Shown here piece by piece: positions 42,059-51,364 of a stretch of 63,225 nucleotides of DNA. The DNA comes from Gemmatimonadota bacterium (GTDB lineage: Bacteria; Gemmatimonadota; Gemmatimonadetes; Longimicrobiales; Gaopeijiaceae), in NCBI GenBank assembly GCA_028874995.1, contig JAPPGM010000013.1, positions 1 to 63,225 of the forward strand, given 5' to 3'. Position 1 is the stretch's first letter. Every line of letters begins with the position of its first letter. The position numbers and the translations under genes were made by a program. The notes under the pieces were generated by a model. The model searched no databases and was not told where the DNA came from. It saw only the letters and a program-made list of their open reading frames with translations.

Positions 42059-43348
42059 ATGCGCAAGTCCCCTGCTGCTGCCGCCGTAGGGCTCATCGCC
42101 GCCTTCGCCATCGGGTTCCTGGTTTCGCGATCCACCGGCGAGGCCACGGCGGCCGGCACGGAACCGGCCATCGACATCCCCGCCGTCGCGCTGAAGAGCT
42201 GGTACCCGCCGGTCCAGGAATTCGAAAACGAGGGGGAGGGGCTCGACGACGAACGCTTCGACGCGCTCATGGCTTCTCTCGACGAGGCGATGACCGCGGA
42301 CGAGACCCTGGCCGACATCGAACGCAGCATCGAGCCGGCCGTGCAGGGCTTCTTTCGCCGGATCGCGATCCCCGAACTGTCGGACGAACAATCCATGAGG
42401 GCAAATCACTACCTCATGGGTCTGGCAGAGCGGCATCCGGAGCAGGAGACCCTGATCGACCGGCAGGTCTCGATGCTCGGCATGTACGCCCGGGCCTATC
42501 CCGTGATGCCCGCCTTCATGACGGCGGTTCGGTCCCACGCCTACGCCGATGGCCTGTATCCTCCGGACGGTGTCTTCGACGATGCGTGGATCGATCGAAT
42601 GCTGGCCGGGCTGGATGCCATGCTGGAGCTGCCGGAAACGGTCAACGACTTCGAGAGGGAAGCGGGCAGTCTGCTGCGGAGCTTCACCCAGCGCCTGCAA
42701 TACGGGCGGATCAGCGAAGAACAGACCGCCAGGGTCCTGGCCCACCTGGACGCATTCGCGGAGAAGCACCCCGAACTGGCGGAGGTTGTCGACGACCGGC
42801 GCCGGTACATCGAATACCTGATCCCGGGGCGGGTGGCCCAGAGCGTCGTCGGCAAGGATCTGAACGGGGTCGAGTTCTCGCTGGAGGAGTACCGGGGCAA
42901 CATCGTGGTGCTCGTGTTTTCGGGCGAGTGGTGCGGTCCCTGCCGCGGCGAGTACCCCTACCACCGATTCGCCATGGAGCAGTACAAGGACGAGCCGATC
43001 GTGTTTTTGGGGGTCAACAGCGATGCCGACCCCGAGGTGATCCTGGCGTCCAAGGCGCGGGGCGAGGCGCCTGACTACCGCACCTGGTGGGACGGCCACA
43101 GCCAGCCGGACGCCGAAATCGTGGCGACCGACGGTCCGGTCGCCACGGCCTGGGAGGTGCGCGGCTGGCCGGCGATCTACGTGCTCGACCAGGAGGGCGT
43201 GATCCTGCACATCAACAAGCGGGGCGGCGAATTGATCGCCGTGCTGGACGATTTGGTGATGGACATTCGCAGGGCCCGGTTCGAAGCGGAGCGGGCGGCG
43301 GAGATTGAGGTCGCCGCGGTTGAGACGGAGATGGAGGACGGAACCTGA
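42059..43348 (+). CDS. TlpA-like protein, two helical units
   Basis: A 429-residue protein with GGGAGG 8 bases before its ATG and a signal-anchor helix (AAAVGLIAAFAIGFLVS). Unit 1 (about 40-145) begins YPPVQEFENEGEGLDDERFDALMASLDEAMTADETL; unit 2 (about 165-255) begins DGVFDDAWIDRMLAGLDAMLELPETVNDFEREAG. The TlpA domain has CGPC at 292-295, a HSQPDAEIVATDGP insertion shared with the two-unit members at 57130, 60207 and 61769, and WPAIYVLDQEGV. It closely resembles the first two thirds of the fusion gene at 37793, even in its leader. Confidence 0.92.
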   Translation: MRKSPAAAAVGLIAAFAIGFLVSRSTGEATAAGTEPAIDIPAVALKSWYPPVQEFENEGEGLDDERFDALMASLDEAMTADETLADIERSIEPAVQGFFRRIAIPELSDEQSMRANHYLMGLAERHPEQETLIDRQVSMLGMYARAYPVMPAFMTAVRSHAYADGLYPPDGVFDDAWIDRMLAGLDAMLELPETVNDFEREAGSLLRSFTQRLQYGRISEEQTARVLAHLDAFAEKHPELAEVVDDRRRYIEYLIPGRVAQSVVGKDLNGVEFSLEEYRGNIVVLVFSGEWCGPCRGEYPYHRFAMEQYKDEPIVFLGVNSDADPEVILASKARGEAPDYRTWWDGHSQPDAEIVATDGPVATAWEVRGWPAIYVLDQEGVILHINKRGGELIAVLDDLVMDIRRARFEAERAAEIEVAAVETEMEDGT

Positions 43349-43385
43349 TGACCGCCGTGGCCACATCACGCGATAGGAGTATGTC

Positions 43386-44666
43386 GTGAGGAAGCTTCTG
43401 GCCATCGTAGCCGGGGCGGTCGTTTGTTTCGGACTGGGCTTCCTGATTGCCGACGCGCGTGGCGGCACGGCGGTGGATGGAGACCACCCACCGATCAACG
43501 TCCCCGCCGCCGCCACCCAGGCCTGGTTCCCGCCCATCGGGGACTACGACACCGACGGCTACGCCCTCGACGACGAGCGCTTCGAGGCGCTGCTCGCCAC
43601 CCTGGATGAGGCACTGACGGCGCGGCCAACCCTTGCCCGTTTCAACCGCGAGGCCCCGCTCCACATCTGGAACTTCATCCGCCGCCTCGCCATTCCCTGG
43701 GTCACCGACGAGCAGCAGGACGCGGTGGCGGCATATGTGGCGGGGTTCGCGGAAGAGCATCCGGACCACGCCGAGGTGGTCGAATCGAACATCGCGGCAC
43801 TCGAACGCCATGCCGGTTCGTCAGAGAAGGCCCCCAGCTTCGCGTCCAAGGTCTCCAACTACAGCTACCGCAGCTGGTTCAGCGCCGACGGCGAGCCGTT
43901 CTCGGACACCCAGATCGACGGAATCCTGGCTTCACTCGACGCCATGCTTGAGCTGCCTGAGACCCAGGCCGACTTGGAGACGGAGTCCGAGCATCATTTC
44001 TCGCTCCTGGCGAACCGGCTCAGGAGAGGCCGGATCAGCGACGAGCAGTTCGCGCGGGTGGATGCCTACTTCGACGAGGTCGAGGCGAATCATCCCGAGA
44101 TTGCCGGGGCGCTGGCGGAGCACAGGTTCAGGGTGGGTTCATTTACTCCGGGCAGGGTTGCGCCGAACATCGTCGGGAAGGACACCGAGGGGGTGGAGTT
44201 CGCGCTGGAGGACTACCGGGGCAACATCGTGGTCCTGATCTTCTCCGGGGAATGGTGCGGGCCGTGCGTCGGGGAGTATCCGTTTCACCGCTTCATCGTG
44301 GAGCAATACGAGGGCGATCCGGTCGTCCTCCTAGGGATCAACAGTGACGAAGATGTCGAGACGATCCGCAGCGCGAAGGCCAGCGGAAAGGCGCCGGCGT
44401 ACCGGACATGGTGGGACGGCCACACCGAGGTGAACACGAGCGGGCCGATCGCAACAGCCTGGGGTGTGACGACCTGGCCGACGATCTATGTGCTTGACGA
44501 GGAGGGGGTCATTCGCAGCATCGGGGACCGGGGGGGACACCTGATCGCCAAGGTGGGCGACATGTTGACGGAGATGCGGACGCGTGAACTCGCCGAATCG
44601 GGGGCTGGGCAGGCTGAAGTTGTGCGGGCGTTGCGCACGGTTCAGGCGAAGCAGGCGAACGAGTAG
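43386..44666 (+). CDS. TlpA-like protein, two helical units
   Basis: A 426-residue protein from GTG 43386, with AGGAG 6 bases upstream, 37 bases after the preceding family member, so probably cotranscribed. The leader is a signal-anchor helix (LLAIVAGAVVCFGLGFLIA). Two helical units are followed by the TlpA domain with CGPC at 291-294. Here the conserved RxEYPY becomes VGEYPF. The loop is HTEVNTSGPIA rather than SQPDA, as in the protein at 56155. Confidence 0.92.
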   Translation: MRKLLAIVAGAVVCFGLGFLIADARGGTAVDGDHPPINVPAAATQAWFPPIGDYDTDGYALDDERFEALLATLDEALTARPTLARFNREAPLHIWNFIRRLAIPWVTDEQQDAVAAYVAGFAEEHPDHAEVVESNIAALERHAGSSEKAPSFASKVSNYSYRSWFSADGEPFSDTQIDGILASLDAMLELPETQADLETESEHHFSLLANRLRRGRISDEQFARVDAYFDEVEANHPEIAGALAEHRFRVGSFTPGRVAPNIVGKDTEGVEFALEDYRGNIVVLIFSGEWCGPCVGEYPFHRFIVEQYEGDPVVLLGINSDEDVETIRSAKASGKAPAYRTWWDGHTEVNTSGPIATAWGVTTWPTIYVLDEEGVIRSIGDRGGHLIAKVGDMLTEMRTRELAESGAGQAEVVRALRTVQAKQANE

Positions 44667-44705
44667 CAGTCCGGGTGTGGACCCCTTTGCCGGATCGAGT
44701 GGCGG

Positions 44706-45212
44706 TTAGGTTGGAACGGGCGCAGGCTCACCCAGTCGCCGGGACAGCGGAACTGCGAATCCAAGCTCCGTGACAGCTCGTCGGGCCCGTACTTCCCCAC
44801 TCACGCCGGCACAACGTTCCAGGAGTTGCTCGGCGTTCGCCAAGCCCTTGTCGCTCGGGCCCTCGGTGCCACTTTCGTTGTCATCGATGCGGGACACCGT
44901 GACGTTCAGTTGGCGCTCCGACCCCTCGGAAGTGGTCTCGCTCACCATCAGGATGTCTGTGACTCGACTGCTGCTGGAGAAAAACCCACCCCGCCGCTGA
45001 CGCTCGCCTCTAATGAAGCCTGTCGCGCGGTCCCCGTCCGTGATCGTATACCCCAGCTCGACAAGCGTCGCGCCAACGCAGTCGAACCCTCCCGCTTGAA
45101 CGGCAACCGGCCGACTCAGCATCCGCGGTAGACTCTGGCACCCAGCGACCGCCACCAGTCCTGCCGCCACTATCATCGGCCGCCTCAGCGCGGCGGTGGT
45201 CTTCTTCGTCAT
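44706..45212 (-). CDS. Lipoprotein, hypothetical
   Basis: A 168-residue protein starting at ATG 45212 rather than the TTG at 45233. Its lipobox is IVAAGLVAVAGC. The mature part has a small alpha/beta domain: FDCVGATLVELGYTITDGDRATGFIRGERQ, then DILMVSETTSEGSERQLNVTVSRIDD and a C-terminal helix with Cys (NAEQLLERCAG). The AGGFDCVGATLVELGY...GFIRGE pattern resembles small exported domains that pair a Cys-bearing helix with a beta sheet, but I do not recognise the family. It is convergent with the TlpA-like gene before it. Confidence 0.6.
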   Translation of the reverse strand: MTKKTTAALRRPMIVAAGLVAVAGCQSLPRMLSRPVAVQAGGFDCVGATLVELGYTITDGDRATGFIRGERQRRGGFFSSSSRVTDILMVSETTSEGSERQLNVTVSRIDDNESGTEGPSDKGLANAEQLLERCAGVSGEVRARRAVTELGFAVPLSRRLGEPAPVPT

Positions 45213-45370
45213 TTCGATCTTCTCTCGTGCCAAGTGATCGCTGGCAACCTGAATCGGTGGCCGTCGGTGTTAGAACCCTAAGGCTCCATACCATCGGGTC
45301 ACTGACATGTTCCGAGATATCGAGCGACAGTGAGGGGCCGGAGGAATCAATGAGCCATCCGGCTTCCCTG

Positions 45371-46555
45371 TCAGGGACGCCGGATCAAGTATCGAACCAG
45401 GTACGGGACATCGAGTTCGTCGCGCTCGACGAACCACAGCGATTCCGCGTCCGCCCACCTTATGCTGCCTCGCGGCGGCGGATCGGCGCGCGCAACGGTA
45501 TGGCCGGACTCGTCCAGCACTTCCCACTCGGACGATTCGACGCCCGTGCGGAGGAGGAGCCAGGTCGTGCCGTCCGTCCCGGCCTGTACGTCGCCGACGG
45601 GTGGGAAGAACTCCAACCTGCCGAATGCCCTCTCCCACACCTGCCGAACGCGGCCTGGGGGAAAACCGCGAAACTCCCCGAAATCGTGGACATACTCCTC
45701 CACGTGCCGCGTCCGCCACTCCCGGGGCACGGGGATTGGATCGTACGGGACCTCGTGCGCCCACGCGGTGTCCGCCCGGGCGTCGAACCGGATCACGCGA
45801 AACGTGTGCGGTTCGGCACTCGTGGCGCCGGTGCGGTGCACCACGACGAATCCCGACCCGTCCGGCGCGACCGAAAGCAGCGAGCGGTACGACTCGGGAA
45901 TGGACACATAACTGGTCCAACCGCTCCCGACAAATTGCGTGATGCCGCTGCGCCCGACGATCATGGCCACCGTGTCCCACGGCAGCCCCTCGGGATCGAC
46001 CAGGACCACAGCCTCCGGCTTCGGCGGAGATTCGACCAACTCGCCCGCCGACACCGTGTGCTTGAAGAGCCGGGATCCATCCTGAAGCACTCCCTGCACC
46101 GTCGCCCCAAGCAAAGCCGGGTGGCCCTCGATCCGCTCCGATGAGACGAGGCGGCCTTCGGCGTCAAAGTACTGGAGGCGTCGCGAGCCCGAATCGATCC
46201 ACATCCGACCATCGTGCAGGCCCATGGAGCCCACATTCCGGAACTCTCCCGGTCCTTCTCCACCGCGGCCGATGAACCCGAGGAAGTCCCCGGTTAAGGA
46301 GAAGACCCGGACGCGCCGCTCCAAGTCTTGCGTTACAAGCAGCCGGTCGCCCAGGACAATCACGTCTCCCACCCGAGTGAGCCCCGTTTCCGGATCGAAC
46401 GCATCGCCAATCGTGACCGTGCGCTCCAGCGTCCACCGCTCGACCTGAGCGGTGCCGGGGTACGGCGAAGCTGCGACAAGGCACGAGCAGCCGAGTACCG
46501 CCCCCGCCAGGGTGGCCAGCCGGGGACCCGCTCCGGCGATCTCAGATCGTGACAT
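45371..46555 (-). CDS. 6-bladed beta-propeller protein, exported
   Basis: A 394-residue protein with a leader LATLAGAVLGCSCLVAASPYPGTAQ that could be a lipobox or a simple cleavage site. Blades are marked by GDVIVLGDRLLVTQDLERRVRVFSLTGDFLGFIGRGGEGPGEF, GRMWIDSGSRRLQYFD and TDGTTWLLLRTGVE, ending in ESLWFVERDELDVPYLVRYLI. It diverges from the other propellers in the N-terminal blades and has extra Arg-rich loops. It stands between the lipoprotein at 44706 and the cupin gene, all on the minus strand. Confidence 0.82.
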   Translation of the reverse strand: MSRSEIAGAGPRLATLAGAVLGCSCLVAASPYPGTAQVERWTLERTVTIGDAFDPETGLTRVGDVIVLGDRLLVTQDLERRVRVFSLTGDFLGFIGRGGEGPGEFRNVGSMGLHDGRMWIDSGSRRLQYFDAEGRLVSSERIEGHPALLGATVQGVLQDGSRLFKHTVSAGELVESPPKPEAVVLVDPEGLPWDTVAMIVGRSGITQFVGSGWTSYVSIPESYRSLLSVAPDGSGFVVVHRTGATSAEPHTFRVIRFDARADTAWAHEVPYDPIPVPREWRTRHVEEYVHDFGEFRGFPPGRVRQVWERAFGRLEFFPPVGDVQAGTDGTTWLLLRTGVESSEWEVLDESGHTVARADPPPRGSIRWADAESLWFVERDELDVPYLVRYLIRRP

Positions 46556-46637
46556 GCCGATGTCGAGCGTGTTGGGCCTCCGTCCCGGTAGATTCTTCGG
46601 TATGACTATGACGCACCGCCGGGACGATGTACAGAGG

Positions 46638-47168
46638 CTACCTCAACTCCACCAGCTGCTCCGGATCCACCCGCACCACGAGATAGGTGATCGTCTCGGT
46701 GATCTCGCTGAACCCGTGCCGCGACCCCGCCGGAACGATCACCATGTCCCCCGGCCCCACCTCCCGGCTCTCGCCCCCCTCGATCCCGCCCACCGAACTC
46801 GGCCCGGTGAGCGTGCGCACTACCACCCCATCCGGGTTGAGCTCACGCCCGTTCGTGAGCTCCCCACCCGTCACCATCGTCCCCCGCCCCGACACCACGT
46901 AGTACACCTCGGTCTGGTTGTGGTGCTGGATCGCGCCAAGCGATGTGCTGGGCGGCCGCTGCACGACACCCACGCCCACGTTGTGCCCACCCGCGTCGAC
47001 GTGCCGGATCTGCTGGTCGCTGACGCGGCCGTCCGGGGCGTTCTCGATCGTGGCGAGGATGTCGGCGGCGGAGATGTGGGTGGCGGGGGGATTGTCACTG
47101 CGCGGGTGAACCAACCACGCGACCGACACCAACGAGGCGGCGAGACCGAGTGCGAGCAGTCTTGGCAT
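46638..47168 (-). CDS. Exported cupin-domain protein
   Basis: A 176-residue protein with a signal peptide or anchor (LLALGLAASLVSVAWLV). The cupin motifs are IQHHNQTEVYYVVSGRGTMVTGG (His-His and Glu ligands) and, near the C-terminus, VGPGDMVIVPAGSRHGFSEIT (last His), so a single metal ion is probably bound. The reaction is not predictable. GGAGGA lies 9 bases before the start. The AT-rich motif at 47203-47230 is in its promoter region. Confidence 0.85.
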   Translation of the reverse strand: MPRLLALGLAASLVSVAWLVHPRSDNPPATHISAADILATIENAPDGRVSDQQIRHVDAGGHNVGVGVVQRPPSTSLGAIQHHNQTEVYYVVSGRGTMVTGGELTNGRELNPDGVVVRTLTGPSSVGGIEGGESREVGPGDMVIVPAGSRHGFSEITETITYLVVRVDPEQLVELR

Positions 47169-47202
47169 TTTCAGGATCCTCCAGAAAGTCTACGGGGATC
47201 AG

Positions 47203-47230
47203 AAGTATACTACACTTGACATTTTGTAAA
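47203..47230 (-). promoter_or_regulatory. AT-rich motif upstream of the cupin gene
   Basis: On the minus strand this site reads TTACA, AAA, TGTCAA, GTGT, AGTATAC, TTC, with the same spacing of TTACA, TGTCAA and AGTATAC as the motif at 39999-40029. It is 35 bases before the cupin start codon and faces that gene. A second, plus-strand promoter for the metalloprotease may lie in the same region. Confidence 0.45.
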
Positions 47231-47451
47231 TCCGACCTGACATCGTGATCCCCTTAGCCCTGCGGTCAAGCCCGGATGCCTCGCCGGACGATAGCAGCTG
47301 GCTTCCGGCGAGCCTCCCCACGGCAACCTATCGCAGCCCCAATGCACATCGAAAGGTTGTCCCGGCCGACGACGAGGTTTCACCACACGCGGATCGGCTG
47401 CATGTTGAACCTCCCGAAACCGAAGCCCACGAGGAGCACCGAGAACCAACG

Positions 47452-49965
47452 ATGAACCACCCGCGCACCTGGACCGCCATCCTCTCCATCGCCCTTGCCA
47501 CGGCATGTGGCGGACGCGCCACCACCAACGCCGCACCGGCCACCCCCACCCCTACCTCCGGTGAGGACGCACCCGACCACCCCGGCTCCCCCGACCAGGA
47601 CGAGTCCCAGCAAACCACCTACGAAGACCTCCTCAAGGACGCCGAGTCCGACGAGGGACTCTTCACCGTCCACAGGAAGGACGAGGACTACCTCTTCGAG
47701 ATCCCCGACTCGCTCCTCAGCCGCGACCTCCTCCTCATCAGCCGCATCGCCGGCAAGATGGACGGGATGGGCGGCTTCACCCCCGCCGGATCGGCCGTCA
47801 ACCGCCAGATGCTCCGCTTCGAACGGCGCGGCGACCGCATCATGTTGCGCAAGCACTACGGCACGGCCGTCGCCGACGACACCCTCGCCATCGCGGCCTC
47901 GGTCGAGGCAAACTACTTCGCTCCCATCCTCGAATCCTGGGAGATCGAGGCGCGCGGCCCCGACTCGGCCAGCTCCGTCATCGACGTCACCGACTTCTTC
48001 GGCGGCGACACGCCCTCCATCTCGGGCCTCAGCTCCTTCCAGCGCCGCGACTACCAGGTCCGCCGCCTCGACGCCGACCGCAGCTTCATCAGCCGCATGC
48101 GCAGCTACCCGCTCAACATCAACGTGCGGCACACGCTGACCTGGGACGCGGGCGCGCCTCCCAACGACGCGCTGACCAACACGGTGTCGCTGGAGATGAA
48201 CCAGTCGCTCGTGCTTCTGCCGGCCGAACCCATGCGTCCCCGCTACTCCGACCCGCGCGTCGGCTACTTCACCGTGAGCCGCATCAACTACGGACTGAAC
48301 GAGCAGAAGGCCGCCACCGAGACCTTCATCCGGCGCTGGCGCATGGAGCCCTCCGACCCCGAGGCGTACGCGCGCGGCGAAGTGGTCGACCCCGTCAAGC
48401 CGATCATATACTACGTCGACCCGGCCACCCCGGAGCGCTACGTGGACGCGGTCAAGCGCGGCATCGAGAACTGGCGGGCCGCCTTCGAGACCGCCGGGTT
48501 CAGCAACGCGATCGTTGCCCGCGAGGCCCCGTCGAAGGAGGAGGACCCGGACTGGGATCCCGAGGACGTGCGCTACTCGGTGGCGCGCTGGTCGGCCAGC
48601 GAGGTTCGCAACGCGGTGGGGCCGAGCACCTCGGATCCGCGCACCGGCGAGATCATCGAGTCCGACATCGTCTGGTTCCACAACCACATGCGCTCCTACC
48701 GCAACTGGATGATGGTGCAGACCGGCGCCGCCAACCCCGACGCACGCCAGCTCCCGCTGACCGACGAGTTGATGGAAGAGGCGATGGAGCAGGTCATCAC
48801 CCACGAGGTCGGGCACGCGATCGGGCTGCCGCACAACATGGTGGCCAGCTCGTCGTACCCCGTCGATTCGCTGCGTTCGCAGAGCTTTGCCAGCAGGATG
48901 GGCGTCGCTCCGACGATCATGGACTACGCGCGTCAGAACTACATCGCGCAGCCGGAGGACGGGCTCGAGCCGAAGGACTTCCTGCGGCGGATCGGGGTCT
49001 ACGACCACCACTCTGTGAACTGGGGGTATCGTGTGATCCCCGGCGCCGAAACGCCCGAGGACGAGATCCCCACGCTCAACCGGTGGATCGTGGACCGCGC
49101 GCACGACCGCATGTACAAGTTCCTCCCGGGCGGACTCGGCGTGACCGACCCGCGCGCGCAGACCGAGGACATGGGCGATGACCTGGTGCGCGCCAACACC
49201 TACGGCATGAACAACCTGCGCCGCATCGTGCCCAACCTGGTCGCGTGGACCACGAAGCCGGGTGAGGACTACAGCGACCTGGCCGAGATCTACGGCGAGG
49301 CGGTCACGCAGTGGACGCGGTACGTGCGCCACATCGTGACGCTGGTGGGGGGTGTGCATGTGGATCTGAAGACGGCGGACCAGGATGGGGCGGTGTTCGA
49401 CGGGTTGCCTCGGGCGGAGCAGAAGCGGGCGATGGAATGGCTTGAGCGCGAGGCGTTCACGGCGCCGACATGGCTTAACGATCCCGCGATTCTGGAGAAG
49501 ATCGGCCCGAATGGGGCGAGTGTGGCGAACATTTCACGGCTGCAGGCTTCGGTGCTGAACCAGCTGCTTTCCACGTCGCGGATGTCGGCGCTGGCGGAGC
49601 TTGAGGTGATTCAGCCCGAGGATGCCTATCCGCTCGCCGAGTTTCTGGACGATGTGCGGGCGGCGGTGTGGGAGGATTTGGCGCGGGTTTCGGAGATCGG
49701 TCCGTACCGGCGGGCGCTGCAGCGGGCCTATCTGGAGCGGATGGAATCGCTGATGACAGAGGAGCCGCCGACTTTCCCGTTCGGGCCGGTTACGCAGGAT
49801 GTGAGCACGTCGGATATCCGGCCGCTGGTGCGTGAGCAGTTGCGCTCGCTGAGGGACGGGGTGTCGAGGCGGGTGAACCGGGGCGTCGGGGACCGGGTGA
49901 CGGGGGCGCACCTTGCTGACATAGTCGCGAGGATCGAGGCGATTCTGGAGCCGGGATCAGGGTGA
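47452..49965 (+). CDS. Zinc metalloprotease lipoprotein (DUF5117/DUF4953-type)
   Basis: An 837-residue lipoprotein (ILSIALATAC lipobox) from ATG 47452. The active site is HEVGHAIGLPHN, a full HExxHxxGxxH metzincin motif, followed by a Met-turn-like APTIMDYARQNYIAQPED. Upstream blocks (YEDLLKDAESDEGLFTVHRKDEDYLFEIPDSLLSRDLLLISRI, NYFAPILESWEIEARG, YYVDPATPERYVDAVKRGIENWRAAFETAGF) are typical of the large secreted zinc-dependent metalloproteases carrying DUF5117 and DUF4953. These are usually paired with surface nutrient systems, but there is no such partner here. Confidence 0.93.
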   Translation: MNHPRTWTAILSIALATACGGRATTNAAPATPTPTSGEDAPDHPGSPDQDESQQTTYEDLLKDAESDEGLFTVHRKDEDYLFEIPDSLLSRDLLLISRIAGKMDGMGGFTPAGSAVNRQMLRFERRGDRIMLRKHYGTAVADDTLAIAASVEANYFAPILESWEIEARGPDSASSVIDVTDFFGGDTPSISGLSSFQRRDYQVRRLDADRSFISRMRSYPLNINVRHTLTWDAGAPPNDALTNTVSLEMNQSLVLLPAEPMRPRYSDPRVGYFTVSRINYGLNEQKAATETFIRRWRMEPSDPEAYARGEVVDPVKPIIYYVDPATPERYVDAVKRGIENWRAAFETAGFSNAIVAREAPSKEEDPDWDPEDVRYSVARWSASEVRNAVGPSTSDPRTGEIIESDIVWFHNHMRSYRNWMMVQTGAANPDARQLPLTDELMEEAMEQVITHEVGHAIGLPHNMVASSSYPVDSLRSQSFASRMGVAPTIMDYARQNYIAQPEDGLEPKDFLRRIGVYDHHSVNWGYRVIPGAETPEDEIPTLNRWIVDRAHDRMYKFLPGGLGVTDPRAQTEDMGDDLVRANTYGMNNLRRIVPNLVAWTTKPGEDYSDLAEIYGEAVTQWTRYVRHIVTLVGGVHVDLKTADQDGAVFDGLPRAEQKRAMEWLEREAFTAPTWLNDPAILEKIGPNGASVANISRLQASVLNQLLSTSRMSALAELEVIQPEDAYPLAEFLDDVRAAVWEDLARVSEIGPYRRALQRAYLERMESLMTEEPPTFPFGPVTQDVSTSDIRPLVREQLRSLRDGVSRRVNRGVGDRVTGAHLADIVARIEAILEPGSG

Positions 49966-50065
49966 CGTGAGAACGGAATGTGGCGCGGGGAGATTCAAGC
50001 AGTGGGGGCGGTCCCACCAACTGCGGCGTAGTGTGACCTCTTCCACATGGCCCCCGCAGCGCGGC

Positions 50066-51139
50066 ATGGCACTCGCCGCTTGCGCCGCGATGGCGCTTAC
50101 AGCGGCGTGCGGGCCGGAGGACGACCCCCAAGAGACATTCGTCGCCCTGGAACCCTCAGCCGAATCAACAGCGCCGCTCAGCGAGAGCAACGGGATCGCA
50201 GTCACTCCGGAAGGGATCGCATGCGTCATCGATTCCTTCGAGATTCGCATCTACTGCGCGGACCGGGACGGCCGAACGGTCGGCTATTTCGGAAGAGAGG
50301 GAGACGGTCCCGGCGAGTTCATCGGTCTCACCTCGATCGATCGGGCACCGGACGGCGGGATCGTCGTCGTGGACATGGAGCGCGGTCGCCTTCTGTCGTT
50401 TCGCCCAACGGGGGAATTGTTGTCGGAGTCGAAGGCCCCGGCCGCCTTCATACCTACCGGGCGCATCGCCGGTTCGCTGTTTGGCAAGGCGTTGGTTTCC
50501 GATGAGAACGTCGAGGTCGACATCGCGTCGGGAGACATCACGTGGAGCAGAAAATACCCGCGTCCCGATGGTCTGGACGCTCCGGCATGCGTAGAAAACC
50601 AATTCGCATGGCTGGACTTCGGGATTCCGACCCCTCGGGGAGGCATGCTGTTTCGAGCCTGCCGGGGGCAGCTTCTGATCTGGTACGCCGATCGCGACGA
50701 CGACGCGCCCGCTGAAGTGGCTGTGGTGCCCACCTACAGGAGAAAGCTGCCGCGAGAAGCCGAGGTCGAGAGCTACATTCGGGGCTTGACCCGCTTGGCC
50801 GGCGGCGCCGCTCCTTCCGCTTCCGACGTGGAAGCGTTCAGGAACAGGCCGCGGAACTGGCACACGTACCGCGCTCGGTTCGATAGCAAGGGGAGGGCAT
50901 GGATGGCGACCAGGCGGGGCGCGGGCGACTTCTCATACATCGACGTGCACGACGGGGTCGCCTACCTCGGCACGGTTCGGGTACAGCATTCCCTGATCGG
51001 CATGGACATCACCGGGTCGGTTCTTGTCGTCCTGGTCGACCGGCCGGTTCGCTCGGACGATGCCACCGGGATTCCTCAGCGCGGAATTGACTGGTATGAC
51101 ATCGTAGATCTGGAGTCTACCGACCCCGCGCCCCACTGA
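50066..51139 (+). CDS. 6-bladed beta-propeller lipoprotein
   Basis: A 357-residue protein from ATG 50066; the frame is open to 49967 but that stretch looks non-coding. The leader LAACAAMALTAAC is a lipobox. Blades include GIAVTPEGIACVIDSFEIRIYCADRDGRTVGYFGREGDGPGEF, GGIVVVDMERGRLLSFRPTGELL and RFDSKGRAWMATRRG. It is shorter than its relatives and has lost the usual final strand motif. It follows the metalloprotease by 100 bases in the same direction and precedes another propeller gene. Confidence 0.8.
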   Translation: MALAACAAMALTAACGPEDDPQETFVALEPSAESTAPLSESNGIAVTPEGIACVIDSFEIRIYCADRDGRTVGYFGREGDGPGEFIGLTSIDRAPDGGIVVVDMERGRLLSFRPTGELLSESKAPAAFIPTGRIAGSLFGKALVSDENVEVDIASGDITWSRKYPRPDGLDAPACVENQFAWLDFGIPTPRGGMLFRACRGQLLIWYADRDDDAPAEVAVVPTYRRKLPREAEVESYIRGLTRLAGGAAPSASDVEAFRNRPRNWHTYRARFDSKGRAWMATRRGAGDFSYIDVHDGVAYLGTVRVQHSLIGMDITGSVLVVLVDRPVRSDDATGIPQRGIDWYDIVDLESTDPAPH

Positions 51140-51364
51140 TCATGTGTCAACAGTTGGGTCAGCCTGCCGCGTTCGCCGGCTAGAGCGAGGTGGCTTCGCT
51201 GGTCAATTGGGCGACAACCATCCGTCACGTTCCGCGTGTCCAATCGTGGTGACCCCGGACCGTCGTCCTCGACCACGGCACCGTCGCTCCAAGAAGCTGC
51301 CTGTAGCTGGCTCGGGATATCGCAATGGAAGCCTGGTTTCCACAATCCGCCGGAAGGAGAAAAC

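Noticed and set aside
41828-43537. Minus-strand open frame of about 570 codons opposite the TlpA-like gene at 42059
   Set aside because: The composition mirrors the plus-strand gene, and there is no leader, domain or ribosome-binding site. The plus-strand gene is convincing.
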